Below, piece by piece: positions 56,952 through 63,480 of a stretch of DNA of 64,000 nucleotides. The stretch spans positions 4,126,501 to 4,190,500 of the forward strand of contig NZ_CP053348.1 of NCBI RefSeq assembly GCF_013394595.1, read 5' to 3'. The notes beneath the pieces were generated by a model. That model was not told the origin of the DNA. It made no database searches and worked only from the letters and a program-made list of their open reading frames with translations. Made by a program: the position numbers and the translations under genes. How positions within the stretch are numbered: the first letter of the stretch is position 1; each line of letters opens with the position of its first letter. The DNA is from Winogradskyella forsetii. GTDB taxonomy: Bacteria; Bacteroidota; Bacteroidia; Flavobacteriales; Flavobacteriaceae.

Positions 56952-57866
56952 ATGCTGCAAGTAAATAACGTCAGTTTTGGGTATACTAAGACCAAGGTTT
57001 TAAAAGCTATTGACTTTGAAGTTAAAGCTGGAGAAAACCTTGCCATTATTGGGGAAAGCGGCTCTGGAAAAAGCACTTTGTTAAAGTTGATTTATGGCGA
57101 ATACGATTTAAAACAAGGACGCATTTTTTGGAAAGATCAAGAAATCCTAGGCCCAAAATATAACCTCGTTGTTGGTTACGATTTTATGAAATACGTAACC
57201 CAAGAATTTGATCTCATGCCTGTCACTTCCGTTGCAGAAAACATAGGAAAACATTTGTCTCGTTTTTATCCAGAGGAAAAAGAAAGACGCACCAATGAAC
57301 TTATAAAAGTCGTAGAGCTTGAAGCTTTCTCCAACACCAAAGTAAAACTGCTAAGTGGTGGGCAAAAACAACGTGTAGCCATTGCAAGAGCTTTAGCTAA
57401 AGAACCCGAAATTTTATTACTAGACGAGCCATTTAGCCATATCGATAATTTTAAAAAGCAATCACTCAGACGTAGTGTTTTTAAATACCTAAAAGACAAT
57501 AAAATTTCGTGCATCGTTGCCACGCACGATAGAAATGATGTCCTCGGGTTTGCAGATCAACTCTTGGTCATTCATCAGTCAAAAATCATAGCTAAAGACA
57601 CACCCCAACATGTTTACAGAAATCCTAAATTACCAATAATTGCTTCTTTTTTCGGAGAGTTTAATGTCATTGCTCCTTTTGGTATTGTATATGCCAATCA
57701 GATAAAAATTGTTGAAAAATCGGATTTAAAAGCCACTGTAAAAACCTCTTATTTTAATGGAAATTCTTGGTTAATTGAAGCTGAACATGATTCGGAATCT
57801 CTTTTTATTGAACATTCAAAACAAATTCAACCTAGTCAAGAAATTTTCTTAAAAATTAATAAATAA
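56952..57866 (+). CDS. ABC transporter ATP-binding protein
   Basis: A 304-aa ATPase: Walker A GESGSGKST (34-42), Q loop YVTQEFDLMP, signature LSGGQKQRVAIARAL, Walker B ILLLDEPFSHID and H-loop ATHDR. The C-terminal 75 residues resemble the regulatory extension of PotA/FbpC-type importers. No permease gene is adjacent, so the transported substrate is unknown. Its 3' end overlaps the convergent WYL-PhyH gene by 18 bases. Confidence 0.9.
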   Translation: MLQVNNVSFGYTKTKVLKAIDFEVKAGENLAIIGESGSGKSTLLKLIYGEYDLKQGRIFWKDQEILGPKYNLVVGYDFMKYVTQEFDLMPVTSVAENIGKHLSRFYPEEKERRTNELIKVVELEAFSNTKVKLLSGGQKQRVAIARALAKEPEILLLDEPFSHIDNFKKQSLRRSVFKYLKDNKISCIVATHDRNDVLGFADQLLVIHQSKIIAKDTPQHVYRNPKLPIIASFFGEFNVIAPFGIVYANQIKIVEKSDLKATVKTSYFNGNSWLIEAEHDSESLFIEHSKQIQPSQEIFLKINK

Positions 57867-59582
57867 ATTTTCCCTTTCGGCATAACTTAAACCATTAGGT
57901 AGTTCGATGGAAGAAAACTCTAAATGCAATACACGACGCCTTTTTTGAACGGTTGTTTCAGAAGAAGCATGTAACACTAATGGTTTTAATAATTGAACAC
58001 CTCCGGAAGCAACTTCACTCACAAAAGGAATAGAATTAGTACTAATTAATTTAATTTCTTGTGTACTCAGTTGTTTATTATGAGAACCTGGAATTACTTT
58101 TAAGGCACCATTTTTAGAAGTTGTATCGTCTAAATGAATACGCATTGAAAATGTGTTTTTAGAAATTTCTTCTGGTGGACGTACACTTATGACTCCTTTT
58201 TTGTTAGTCCAAGACGAAAACCCTTTCGATTCAATTTTCTCTAAAATATTAATTGGCACATCTTGATGCCAAGTGACGTACCAATTATCCTTGGGCGATT
58301 TATCAAAATAAATGGCTTTGGTTAAAAATGCATTCTTGTTTATTGATTTTATGAGTTTTTTAAAATTCTTGTTGAATAAAATCTCTTTTAATTCTGGCAT
58401 TTTAATCAACACTTCGCGCATCCCAAAAGTTTGTTCATTATGAGCCTTAAAATAAGCATCAAACTTAGATTTTAGTTTCCTAATATCACGTTTTGAATAT
58501 ACATGATTTAAAATTCCAAAACCTTTATACTCCAATCGCTTTGCAATAGTTCTTAGACTTTTATCATTAATCTCAGTTTCGTAAACATCAACGGCATCGT
58601 ATAATCTTTCTTTTACGTTTCGTCTTAAGCGTTCTGGCGCAATGACTTTAATGCCTTCACCTAAACCCAAAATTTCTTTTTCCAATTCAAAATTTAATTG
58701 AACATCTAAAGAAATAGTCACACCATAATGGTCTCTACTTATCTGCTTTTGTGAATGATGAAAGGGTTTCGTTAACACATATGGTGCTTGTTTATGGTTG
58801 ACATAGAGAAGGACTTTTTCTGGCTCCAACGTCGGACTCACAGAAACGCCGATCGCATTGTTATAAAAGTTATCAGAGTTAAAGTTAGGGTCCAAAATAT
58901 AAGGTTGCTCACTCTTTTCAACAGCTATGATGCGGTCTAAAGCCAAATTCATAATGCCTTCATTTTTTCGTCTTTTGCCAATTAAAAACCATCTGTTTCT
59001 AAACTCTTTCAATAAATAACCATGGAATACAAACGTGCTTTCCTTTCGTGCTTTAAACGATTGATAAGTTATTTCTATAGCTTCTTTTCTAAGTATAAAC
59101 TGATATAGTTGATCTAAATATTCCAGTCCTTTTAAATTATCGTTTTTTTCAAAGTCTATTAAAGATTTCTCATGTGTTTTCTGCGTATAAACATGATCTT
59201 CCAATTTTTGAACCATACTACCCAATTCTGAAAAATGGGAAAACCCTTGAAACTGTTTCAAAAACGAAACGGCCTCAGATAGTTTGGTTAAATCCTGATT
59301 GGAAATTGGGCTATTGGTAATACTATAATCCGCATCCTCATACTTATAAAACTTACGATCATAAACCACAATTGGCGCATTATAACCCAACTTGTCACTT
59401 CGCATCATTTGTAGGTCGAGTTGAACCGTTCTTTTACTTACATCAATATCTTTACCTTCATACTCATAAAGTGCATCAGAAACAGCCTCAATTAAATCGT
59501 TGAGGGTCCATTGCCTAAAGTTATTCTGAAGACATTTATCAATGGTTTTATATCTTATTAATGCGTTTTTGTTTACTGCCAT
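57849..59582 (-). CDS. WYL-domain regulator fused to a phytanoyl-CoA-dioxygenase-like domain
   Basis: A 577-aa protein starting at ATG 59582; a longer frame from 59654 would run through the palindromic operator. The N terminus (1-85) is a winged-helix-like DNA-binding part (YKTIDKCLQNN, TVQLDLQMMR). A WYL domain follows (about 140-240; ITYQSFKAR, GYLLKEFRNRWFLIGKRR), then a WCX-like part to about 350 (LGEGIKVIAPERLRRNVKE). The last 220 residues are a PhyH-type Fe(II)/2-oxoglutarate oxygenase: His439-x-Asp441 (WHQDVPI), distal His538 (LVLHASS), Arg548 region (KRRRVLHLEF), HLDDTTSKNGALKVIPGSH. WYL domains sense nucleic-acid or nucleotide ligands in many defence and RNA-repair loci. The palindrome at 59624-59642 lies in its own upstream region. 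Confidence 0.88.
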   Translation of the reverse strand: MAVNKNALIRYKTIDKCLQNNFRQWTLNDLIEAVSDALYEYEGKDIDVSKRTVQLDLQMMRSDKLGYNAPIVVYDRKFYKYEDADYSITNSPISNQDLTKLSEAVSFLKQFQGFSHFSELGSMVQKLEDHVYTQKTHEKSLIDFEKNDNLKGLEYLDQLYQFILRKEAIEITYQSFKARKESTFVFHGYLLKEFRNRWFLIGKRRKNEGIMNLALDRIIAVEKSEQPYILDPNFNSDNFYNNAIGVSVSPTLEPEKVLLYVNHKQAPYVLTKPFHHSQKQISRDHYGVTISLDVQLNFELEKEILGLGEGIKVIAPERLRRNVKERLYDAVDVYETEINDKSLRTIAKRLEYKGFGILNHVYSKRDIRKLKSKFDAYFKAHNEQTFGMREVLIKMPELKEILFNKNFKKLIKSINKNAFLTKAIYFDKSPKDNWYVTWHQDVPINILEKIESKGFSSWTNKKGVISVRPPEEISKNTFSMRIHLDDTTSKNGALKVIPGSHNKQLSTQEIKLISTNSIPFVSEVASGGVQLLKPLVLHASSETTVQKRRRVLHLEFSSIELPNGLSYAERENLFINF

Positions 59583-59623
59583 AGTGGAAAATAATTTCTC
59601 TAAAATATTGACAATTTTTTTAG

Positions 59624-59642
59624 TGCGCAAAAAGATTGCGTA
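59624..59642. promoter_or_regulatory. palindromic operator, site 1
   Basis: TGCGCAA-AAAGA-TTGCGTA: one mismatch from the perfect palindrome at the two other sites. It lies in the 93-base divergent region between the WYL-PhyH gene and the gene at 59676. On the plus strand the base 17 after the site is the G of AAATTCG, at the same offset as the -7-like element of the other sites. Autoregulation by the WYL protein is inferred. Confidence 0.65.
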
Positions 59643-59675
59643 TAGGCTTTTCAAATTCGTTTAAAATTTAGAGTA

Positions 59676-60281
59676 ATGGAATCATTAAAACTTAAAATAA
59701 TTGATGCCTTAGTTCAAAATATTTCGATATTAGATTTTGAACAATGGCTATATAATTCGGAATATTTAGATTCTAATTTATCTAGCAAGTCTGTAATATT
59801 TGAAATTGTGTCAATTAATTTCAAAGAAAACGATGCAACGAAAAGGTTATTAGAAATTGCCAAAAAAATATTTAACGAAAAAGAATTTGAAACTATCAAA
59901 CTCGAAAAGAATTGCAAAAAAATAATAGATTCGAACAAACCTGAAGAGATAATTGAATCTATTTTGAGCATTATAAATGATAATGATTTTGAATGTTTAA
60001 TTCTATGGGATTTTTATGGTCTTTATTATAATTTTGAAGGATACGAATATCAAAGCTATTTAGGAAATGACCTAAATCTTCTTAATTTAAAATCGAAAGA
60101 ATTGGCTCAAAACACTTTAAAAGCCCTTTCAAAATTTGATTCAATAAAAAAGAAAATAGAGTACCTAGAGACACCTGTTCAAATCGAAAATCAGTCTCAA
60201 AAAAAGACAACAAAAGAAGTTGAAAAACAAAAAAAAGAAACCTTAATTCAAAAAATATTTGCTTTTTTCAAAAAAAGTTAA
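59676..60281 (+). CDS. hypothetical protein (201 aa)
   Basis: A lysine- and glutamate-rich, probably helical cytoplasmic protein. No signal peptide. The N-terminal part (MESLKLKIIDALVQNISILDFEQWLYNSEYLD) looks like proteins encoded near toxin or immunity genes (a pattern I..I..L..G.....FE.WLY....L), and the last 20 residues are very basic (IQKIFAFFKKS). It is divergent from the WYL-PhyH gene and shares its operator region. Function unknown. Confidence 0.65.
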   Translation: MESLKLKIIDALVQNISILDFEQWLYNSEYLDSNLSSKSVIFEIVSINFKENDATKRLLEIAKKIFNEKEFETIKLEKNCKKIIDSNKPEEIIESILSIINDNDFECLILWDFYGLYYNFEGYEYQSYLGNDLNLLNLKSKELAQNTLKALSKFDSIKKKIEYLETPVQIENQSQKKTTKEVEKQKKETLIQKIFAFFKKS

Positions 60282-60294
60282 TACTTCGTATTAA

Positions 60295-60477
60295 GGGCTC
60301 AATTTTTCAGAAATTGAAAAAATAAATTTTGAAAATTCAAAAATTAATCTAAATATTTGCACTGATTCCACAGAAAAGGAAGTCGAATTAAATCTAAAAA
60401 CCATGAGTTTATTTATAACATATCAAAACGATCCAAAAGGAATTCTGCCTTTTGTGATGCTTCGTGATTATCGTTAG
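60295..60477 (+). pseudogene. possible gene remnant without a start codon
   Basis: A 60-codon open frame from a stop at 60292 to TAG at 60477, with no ATG in the first half. It reads FSEIEKINFENSKINLNICT and ends FVMLRDYR. The amino-acid composition is that of coding DNA rather than of intergenic AT-rich sequence. It may be the 3' end of a decayed gene. No family recognised. Confidence 0.3.
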
Positions 60478-60503
60478 ATAAACTTTTCAAATTTATAAAT
60501 GAG

Positions 60504-60540
60504 AAATCCGAAGCAAATTAAAAACTGTTTCGGATTTTTT
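60504..60540 (+). terminator. terminator after the remnant
   Basis: AAATCCGAA (60504-60512) pairs with TTCGGATTT (60529-60537), loop of 16, followed by T's. Confidence 0.7.
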
Positions 60541-60542
60541 TT

Positions 60543-60693
60543 ATCCTGAATTTATTTCAGGATCTCGAATTTAGCAAACCTGCTAAACACATTTCCAAAA
60601 ACAGTTATACAAACTCAATTCATTTGTCATTCAGAGCGTAGCGAAGAATCTCAAAATTGAATTATAAAATTAATTAAATCCTGAAAATCAGGA
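60543..60693. repeat. cluster of flavobacterial intergenic repeats
   Basis: Three elements in 150 bases: ATCCTGAA-TTTAT-TTCAGGAT (60543-60563), the dispersed sequence GTCATTCAGAGCGTAGCGAAGAATCTC type (60625-60652), and TCCTGA-AAA-TCAGGA (60679-60693). The rest of 60482-60709 shows no gene. These are short mobile or selfish palindromes common between flavobacterial genes. Confidence 0.65.
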
Positions 60694-60709
60694 AACAAAA
60701 CATAGAACA

Positions 60710-61240
60710 ATGGACACGAATTTATTAAACAATTACGTGCTTAAAGCCATAGATGCTTATCCATACGATTTAGAAGAAACCGTAGAAAATCTAAACTATG
60801 CCTTATCCTACGAAGCTAACAATGCTTACGCTTTGTACTTAATGGGCCGTTTGCAAGCCGAACAATTTGGCGATTTTGAAAAAGCCAAGCAGTATTATGC
60901 TGAAGCTTTGGCGAACAAAATGGATTTTCAAAAAGTGTATTCAAAATACATTTTGGTACTCATCTGGAACGAAGATTATGAGGAAGCCCAAAAACTAATT
61001 GACTTCGCCTTTACCGTAAAAGGCTTAAACAAAGGTTCGGTTCACTTAGTCCAAGGGCAACTTTTCGAAAATCTTCAGGCTTATAAAAAGGCGATAAAAG
61101 CATTTAAAGAAGCGAAGCGTTTTGGTTATAACGATGGATTCATCAATCATGTCAACTCAGAAATCTCTAGAGTTAAAAACAAAATGAAACCAAAGAAGAA
61201 AAAATCAAAAAGCAAAAAAAAGAAGAAAAAGAAAAAATAA
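60710..61240 (+). CDS. TPR-repeat protein with a polylysine tail
   Basis: A 176-aa cytoplasmic protein with about four tetratricopeptide repeats (ANNAYALYLMGRLQAEQFGD, FEKAKQYYAEALANK, EDYEEAQKLIDFAF, QAYKKAIKAFKEAKRFG) and a C-terminal tail of 18 mostly lysine residues. A tail of this kind should bind nucleic acid. The palindromic operator of the tRNA array starts 7 bases after its stop. I know TPR proteins from slipin/RtcB neighbourhoods of Bacteroidota, but its exact role is unknown. Confidence 0.8.
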   Translation: MDTNLLNNYVLKAIDAYPYDLEETVENLNYALSYEANNAYALYLMGRLQAEQFGDFEKAKQYYAEALANKMDFQKVYSKYILVLIWNEDYEEAQKLIDFAFTVKGLNKGSVHLVQGQLFENLQAYKKAIKAFKEAKRFGYNDGFINHVNSEISRVKNKMKPKKKKSKSKKKKKKKK

Positions 61241-61247
61241 AATTTAC

Positions 61248-61283
61248 TGCGCAAAAACATTGCGCAACAGCGTAAAATATTTG
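61248..61283 (+). promoter_or_regulatory. palindromic operator and promoter, site 2
   Basis: Perfect palindrome TGCGCAA-AAACA-TTGCGCA at 61248-61266, followed by AATATTTG (61276-61283), a one-mismatch -7 element ending 17 bases after the palindrome. The palindrome covers the -33 region, so a bound protein would control transcription of the tRNA-like array and probably the slipin gene. Confidence 0.7.
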
Positions 61284-61296
61284 TACGGTAGTTAAG

Positions 61297-61324
61297 AAAG
61301 AAGTCTTTGGAATCAGACTTTTTT
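61297..61324 (+). terminator. attenuator-like hairpin in the array leader
   Basis: AAGTCT (61301-61306) pairs with AGACTT (61315-61320), followed by T's to 61324. It starts about 12 bases after the expected transcription start, so transcripts may end here unless the hairpin is prevented. Confidence 0.5.
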
Positions 61325-61331
61325 AAGTAGT

Positions 61332-61360
61332 GCTCCGCCAGACGAGGAAGCTGGCGGAGC
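61332..61360. repeat. perfect 10-bp GC-rich hairpin repeat
   Basis: GCTCCGCCAG at 61332-61341 and its exact complement at 61351-61360 around ACGAGGAAG. GC content far above the surroundings; looks like an inserted REP-type element. Confidence 0.7.
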
Positions 61361-61387
61361 TTAACAAAAGTTCTTTAAAATAGATAA

Positions 61388-61471
61388 CTGGGAAGATAAC
61401 GATTGGCTGTTTACTCGCTTTGGATGCGAGAGGTTGCAGGTTCTCCCGAAGTTTCGGGACTGCTTCTCAGA
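61388..61471 (+). ncRNA. tRNA-Pro-like sequence (UGG) with a hairpin in the T loop
   Basis: A 7-bp acceptor (61388-61394 with 61464-61470, one G-U), an anticodon stem CTCGC/GCGAG with loop TTTGGAT (anticodon TGG, 61421-61423), a 5-base variable loop and the T stem GCAG/CTGC. Deviations: base 8 is G instead of T, the D stem has only three good pairs with a bulge, base 37 is A, and the T loop reads TTC followed by a perfect 7-bp hairpin TCCCGAA/TTCGGGA (61444-61459). A normal tRNA could not fold its T loop this way, so it is a degenerate tRNA, or one with an inserted palindrome. Confidence 0.65.
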
Positions 61472-61478
61472 CAAAATT

Positions 61479-61562
61479 GGAAGCATTGAGCAATTGGTTG
61501 GCTCGTCAGACTGTAAATCTGATTTCATAATGAACGCGTAGGTTCGAGTCCTACTGCTTCCA
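61479..61562 (+). tRNA. tRNA-Tyr (anticodon GTA)
   Basis: Complete class II cloverleaf of 84 nt: acceptor GGAAGCA/TGCTTCC, D stem GAGC/GCTC with loop GG at 61496-61497, anticodon stem TCAGA/TCTGA with loop CTGTAAA (GTA at 61513-61515), a long variable arm (TTC/GAA, 61523-61537), T stem GTAGG/CCTAC with TTCGAGT, and A73. CCA is not encoded. All stems are perfect. It lies in an array of odd tRNA-like sequences, so it may be a paralogue of the main tRNA-Tyr. Confidence 0.85.
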
Positions 61563-61691
61563 CATCAAGCAAGTCTTGTTCGGTGTTTCTGCATGGCACC
61601 ATTGCATTGATCCTTACCGTTTGGTATGAGGTTTTTATGTTCAACTTGACTTGGAGGTTTTCGATCATTTGACCAAATAAATGATCTCGAC
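61563..61691 (+). other. spacer between tRNA-Tyr and the permuted tRNA, hairpin-rich
   Basis: No reading frame. Visible pairings: CAAGTC (61570-61575) with GACTTG (61648-61653); TACC-GTTT-GGTA near 61615; and an 8-bp perfect stem GATCATTT/AAATGATC (61663-61670, 61679-61686) that ends 5 bases before the permuted tRNA-Glu-like 3' half. I could not fold a tRNA in the first 100 bases. Confidence 0.4.
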
Positions 61692-61767
61692 TCTATCGGT
61701 CGTGGGTTCGATTCCCACTCACGCTTTATGCGTGATAGTTCAGTAGGTTAGAACAATAGATTTTCAA
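61692..61767 (+). ncRNA. circularly permuted tRNA-Glu-like gene (UUC)
   Basis: Order in the DNA is 3' half then 5' half. The 3' half: anticodon-stem strand TCTAT (61692-61696), variable loop CGGTC, T stem GTGGG/CCCAC with loop TTCGATT (61702-61718), acceptor strand TCACGC (61719-61724). A TTTAT linker follows. The 5' half: acceptor strand GCGTGA (61730-61735), T8, A9, D stem GTTC/GAAC with A14 and GG in the loop (61738-61754), A26, anticodon-stem strand ATAGA (61756-61760) and loop TTTTCAA (anticodon TTC, 61763-61765). TCACGC/GCGTGA and ATAGA/TCTAT pair perfectly only in the permuted reading. Pair 1-72 is U-U. In normal order neither stem forms. Confidence 0.65.
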
Positions 61768-61771
61768 ATAC

Positions 61772-61837
61772 GAAGGTTCGAATCCTTCCCACAGAAATGT
61801 GGTGGCAGAGCGGCAATGCACAACACTTTTAATGTTG
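61772..61837 (+). ncRNA. circularly permuted tRNA-Lys-like gene (UUU)
   Basis: Same unusual order: T stem GAAGG/CCTTC with loop TTCGAAT (61772-61788), then acceptor strand CCACA (61789-61793), a GAAA tetraloop-like linker, acceptor strand TGTGG (61798-61802), T8, D stem GCA/TGC with A14 and GG (61805-61819), A26, and a perfect anticodon arm CAACA-CTTTTAA-TGTTG with TTT at 61828-61830. Here the breakpoint would be in the variable loop. The acceptor has only 5 bp; an alternative pairing TGGTGG (61800-61805) with CCACCA (61891-61896) competes, so this unit is less certain than the Glu one. Confidence 0.5.
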
Positions 61838-62365
61838 AATTGAAATGGATTAATAATCCATTAATAAAGAAGGTCAACTTTTAAAAAAGACCACCAAGTG
61901 CGTCACACTTTAAAATGGCAAAAACAAAGTGAATTAAAACTGGCAAGGGCATGAATTTGTTTTTTGCAGTCTAGAAAACACCTTGACATACAGCAGAATT
62001 TTAAGCTGCTTTGAGTGTTCTTTTAAAGATTCATTTGTCAAAAAAGATTTGCGGTTGAAGTAAATCTAAATTGATAAATCGTCTTACAAAACAATGCTTA
62101 AACCACTTTCAATCGCAAGTATTTCCGTAGTTGAAAAGATGGTTTTCTTTCGCGTTGTTAGTGAAACTTTTTTTGAAAAGTCCATCAAGACGAATTCAAA
62201 AATAATAGTTAAACTAATCCCGCTGAAAAGCGGGATCTTTTGAATAGTCATTCTCACGAGGAGAATTCTATTATAAATAAATTATTAATCATTCTATTCA
62301 TCTTTCCTTCGGAAAGGTCAGGATTACCAAAAAGCTATTCTGGGATAGAAAAAAAATTAGAAATC
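61838..62365 (+). other. non-coding region with several hairpins before slipin
   Basis: No convincing ORF. Hairpins: AATGGAT-TAATA-ATCCATT (61844-61862), CACTTT/AAAGTG (61906-61911, 61926-61931), AGCAG/CTGCT within an AACAC/GTGTT helix near 61975-62020, AGATTT/AAATCT near 62045-62066, and a longer imperfect pairing of that segment with ACTTTCAATCGCAAGT at 62105-62120. This pattern resembles a structured RNA such as a Y-like RNA more than a leader. A CTTTCC-TTC-GGAAAG hairpin lies at 62302-62316. Confidence 0.4.
62217..62236. repeat. ATCCCGCT palindrome upstream of slipin
   Basis: ATCCCGCT-GAAA-AGCGGGAT, a perfect 8-bp stem with a GNRA-type loop, followed by CTTTTG. It may end the tRNA-like transcript or be one more dispersed palindrome. 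Confidence 0.65.
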
Positions 62366-63466
62366 ATGTATAGAGTAAGAATTCATGCAGGTACAGTAGG
62401 TTTAGTGTTTAAAAATGGTAATTACGCTCGTGTAATCACAGCTGGAAAACATTGGATAAACTTTAGAGAGCAAGTCTTAAAATACGACTTATCACAAGCT
62501 TTCAGTGCGCCAAAAGCATTAGAAATCTTGCTCAAAGATGAGACGTTGGCAAACATGTTGCATGTTGTAGAGGTAAATGATAACGAAATTGTTTTGCTTT
62601 ACGAAAACAACAACTTTAAATGCGTATTAAAAGCTGGCCGTTACACCTTCTGGAAAGATTTAATAGACTACAAATTTGTGACTGTAGATTTAAGTAAAAT
62701 CGAAATTACAGAAAACGTTAGCAAAGCTTTGTTCAGCAATATGCAATTGCGTCAATACATTAGAATTTTTGAAGTTGCCGCTTTCGAAAAAGCAATTATG
62801 ATTGTTGATGACGAGTTCGTTAAAATTTTAGAACATGGGACTTACCATTTCTGGAAAAACGAACAAACCATTAAAATCACAAAAGCCGATATGCGTCAAT
62901 TGCAATTAGAAATTGCTGGTCAAGAATTGTTGACCAAAGATAAAGCGACCGTTCGTATTAACTTCTATGCACAATATAAAGTCACAGCTATTGAGACGGC
63001 ATTAATGCACAATAAAGATTACGAAAAGCAATTGTATATTATCTTACAGTTAGCATTGAGAGCATTTGTTGGTGGCTATACCTTAGACGAATTGCTAGAG
63101 CAAAAGGAAACTATTGCAGGCGCCGTTTTAAGCGATGTAAAAGCACAAGCTAGCAAATTGGGTGTAAACGTATTACATACAGGTATTAGAGATGTGATCT
63201 TACCAGGTGATATGAAAGACATCATGAACCAAGTATTGATTGCCAATAAAAAAGCACAAGCTAATGTGGTCACAAGACGAGAAGAAACAGCGTCTACACG
63301 AAGTTTGTTAAATACCGCAAAATTAATGGAAGACAACAGCATGTTGTTTAAATTAAAAGAGATGGAATACGTAGAGAAAATTGCTGATAAAATTGGCGAA
63401 ATTACAGTTGCTGGAAACGGTAATGTTATTGAACAGTTAAAAGACATTTTTTCTGTGAATAAGTAA
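62366..63466 (+). CDS. slipin-family SPFH protein of the RNA-repair-associated type
   Basis: A 366-aa protein starting at ATG 62366 (MYRVRIHAGTVGLVF); the longer frame from 62240 runs through the palindrome and is rejected. Three short N-terminal repeats are visible: GLVFKNGNYARVITAGKHW, VLLYENNNFKCVLKAGRYTFW and IMIVDDEFVKILEHGTYHFW. An SPFH/band-7 domain follows (about 165-290; ELLTKDKATVRINFYAQYKV, LRAFVGGYTLDELLEQKETI, VLHTGIRDVILPGDMKDIMNQV) and a helical tail. There is no N-terminal transmembrane segment. This triple-repeat form is the one I know from RtcB/TROVE neighbourhoods. It follows the tRNA-like array and probably shares its promoter. Confidence 0.88.
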   Translation: MYRVRIHAGTVGLVFKNGNYARVITAGKHWINFREQVLKYDLSQAFSAPKALEILLKDETLANMLHVVEVNDNEIVLLYENNNFKCVLKAGRYTFWKDLIDYKFVTVDLSKIEITENVSKALFSNMQLRQYIRIFEVAAFEKAIMIVDDEFVKILEHGTYHFWKNEQTIKITKADMRQLQLEIAGQELLTKDKATVRINFYAQYKVTAIETALMHNKDYEKQLYIILQLALRAFVGGYTLDELLEQKETIAGAVLSDVKAQASKLGVNVLHTGIRDVILPGDMKDIMNQVLIANKKAQANVVTRREETASTRSLLNTAKLMEDNSMLFKLKEMEYVEKIADKIGEITVAGNGNVIEQLKDIFSVNK

Positions 63467-63480
63467 GGTTATGGCGTCAC

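Noticed and set aside
59583..59654. 24-residue N-terminal extension of the WYL-PhyH protein
   Set aside because: It would run through the palindromic operator; ATG 59582 opens the recognisable domain.
61730..61795. A normal-order tRNA from GCGTGA through the D arm to the T arm GAAGG/CCTTC
   Set aside because: The acceptor strands (GCGTGA against CCCACA) and the anticodon stem (ATAGA against ATACG) do not pair, while both pair perfectly with the upstream half.
62240..62365. N-terminal extension of slipin from TTG 62240
   Set aside because: It would translate the region next to a palindrome and a hairpin; the slipin family begins at MYRVR, ATG 62366.
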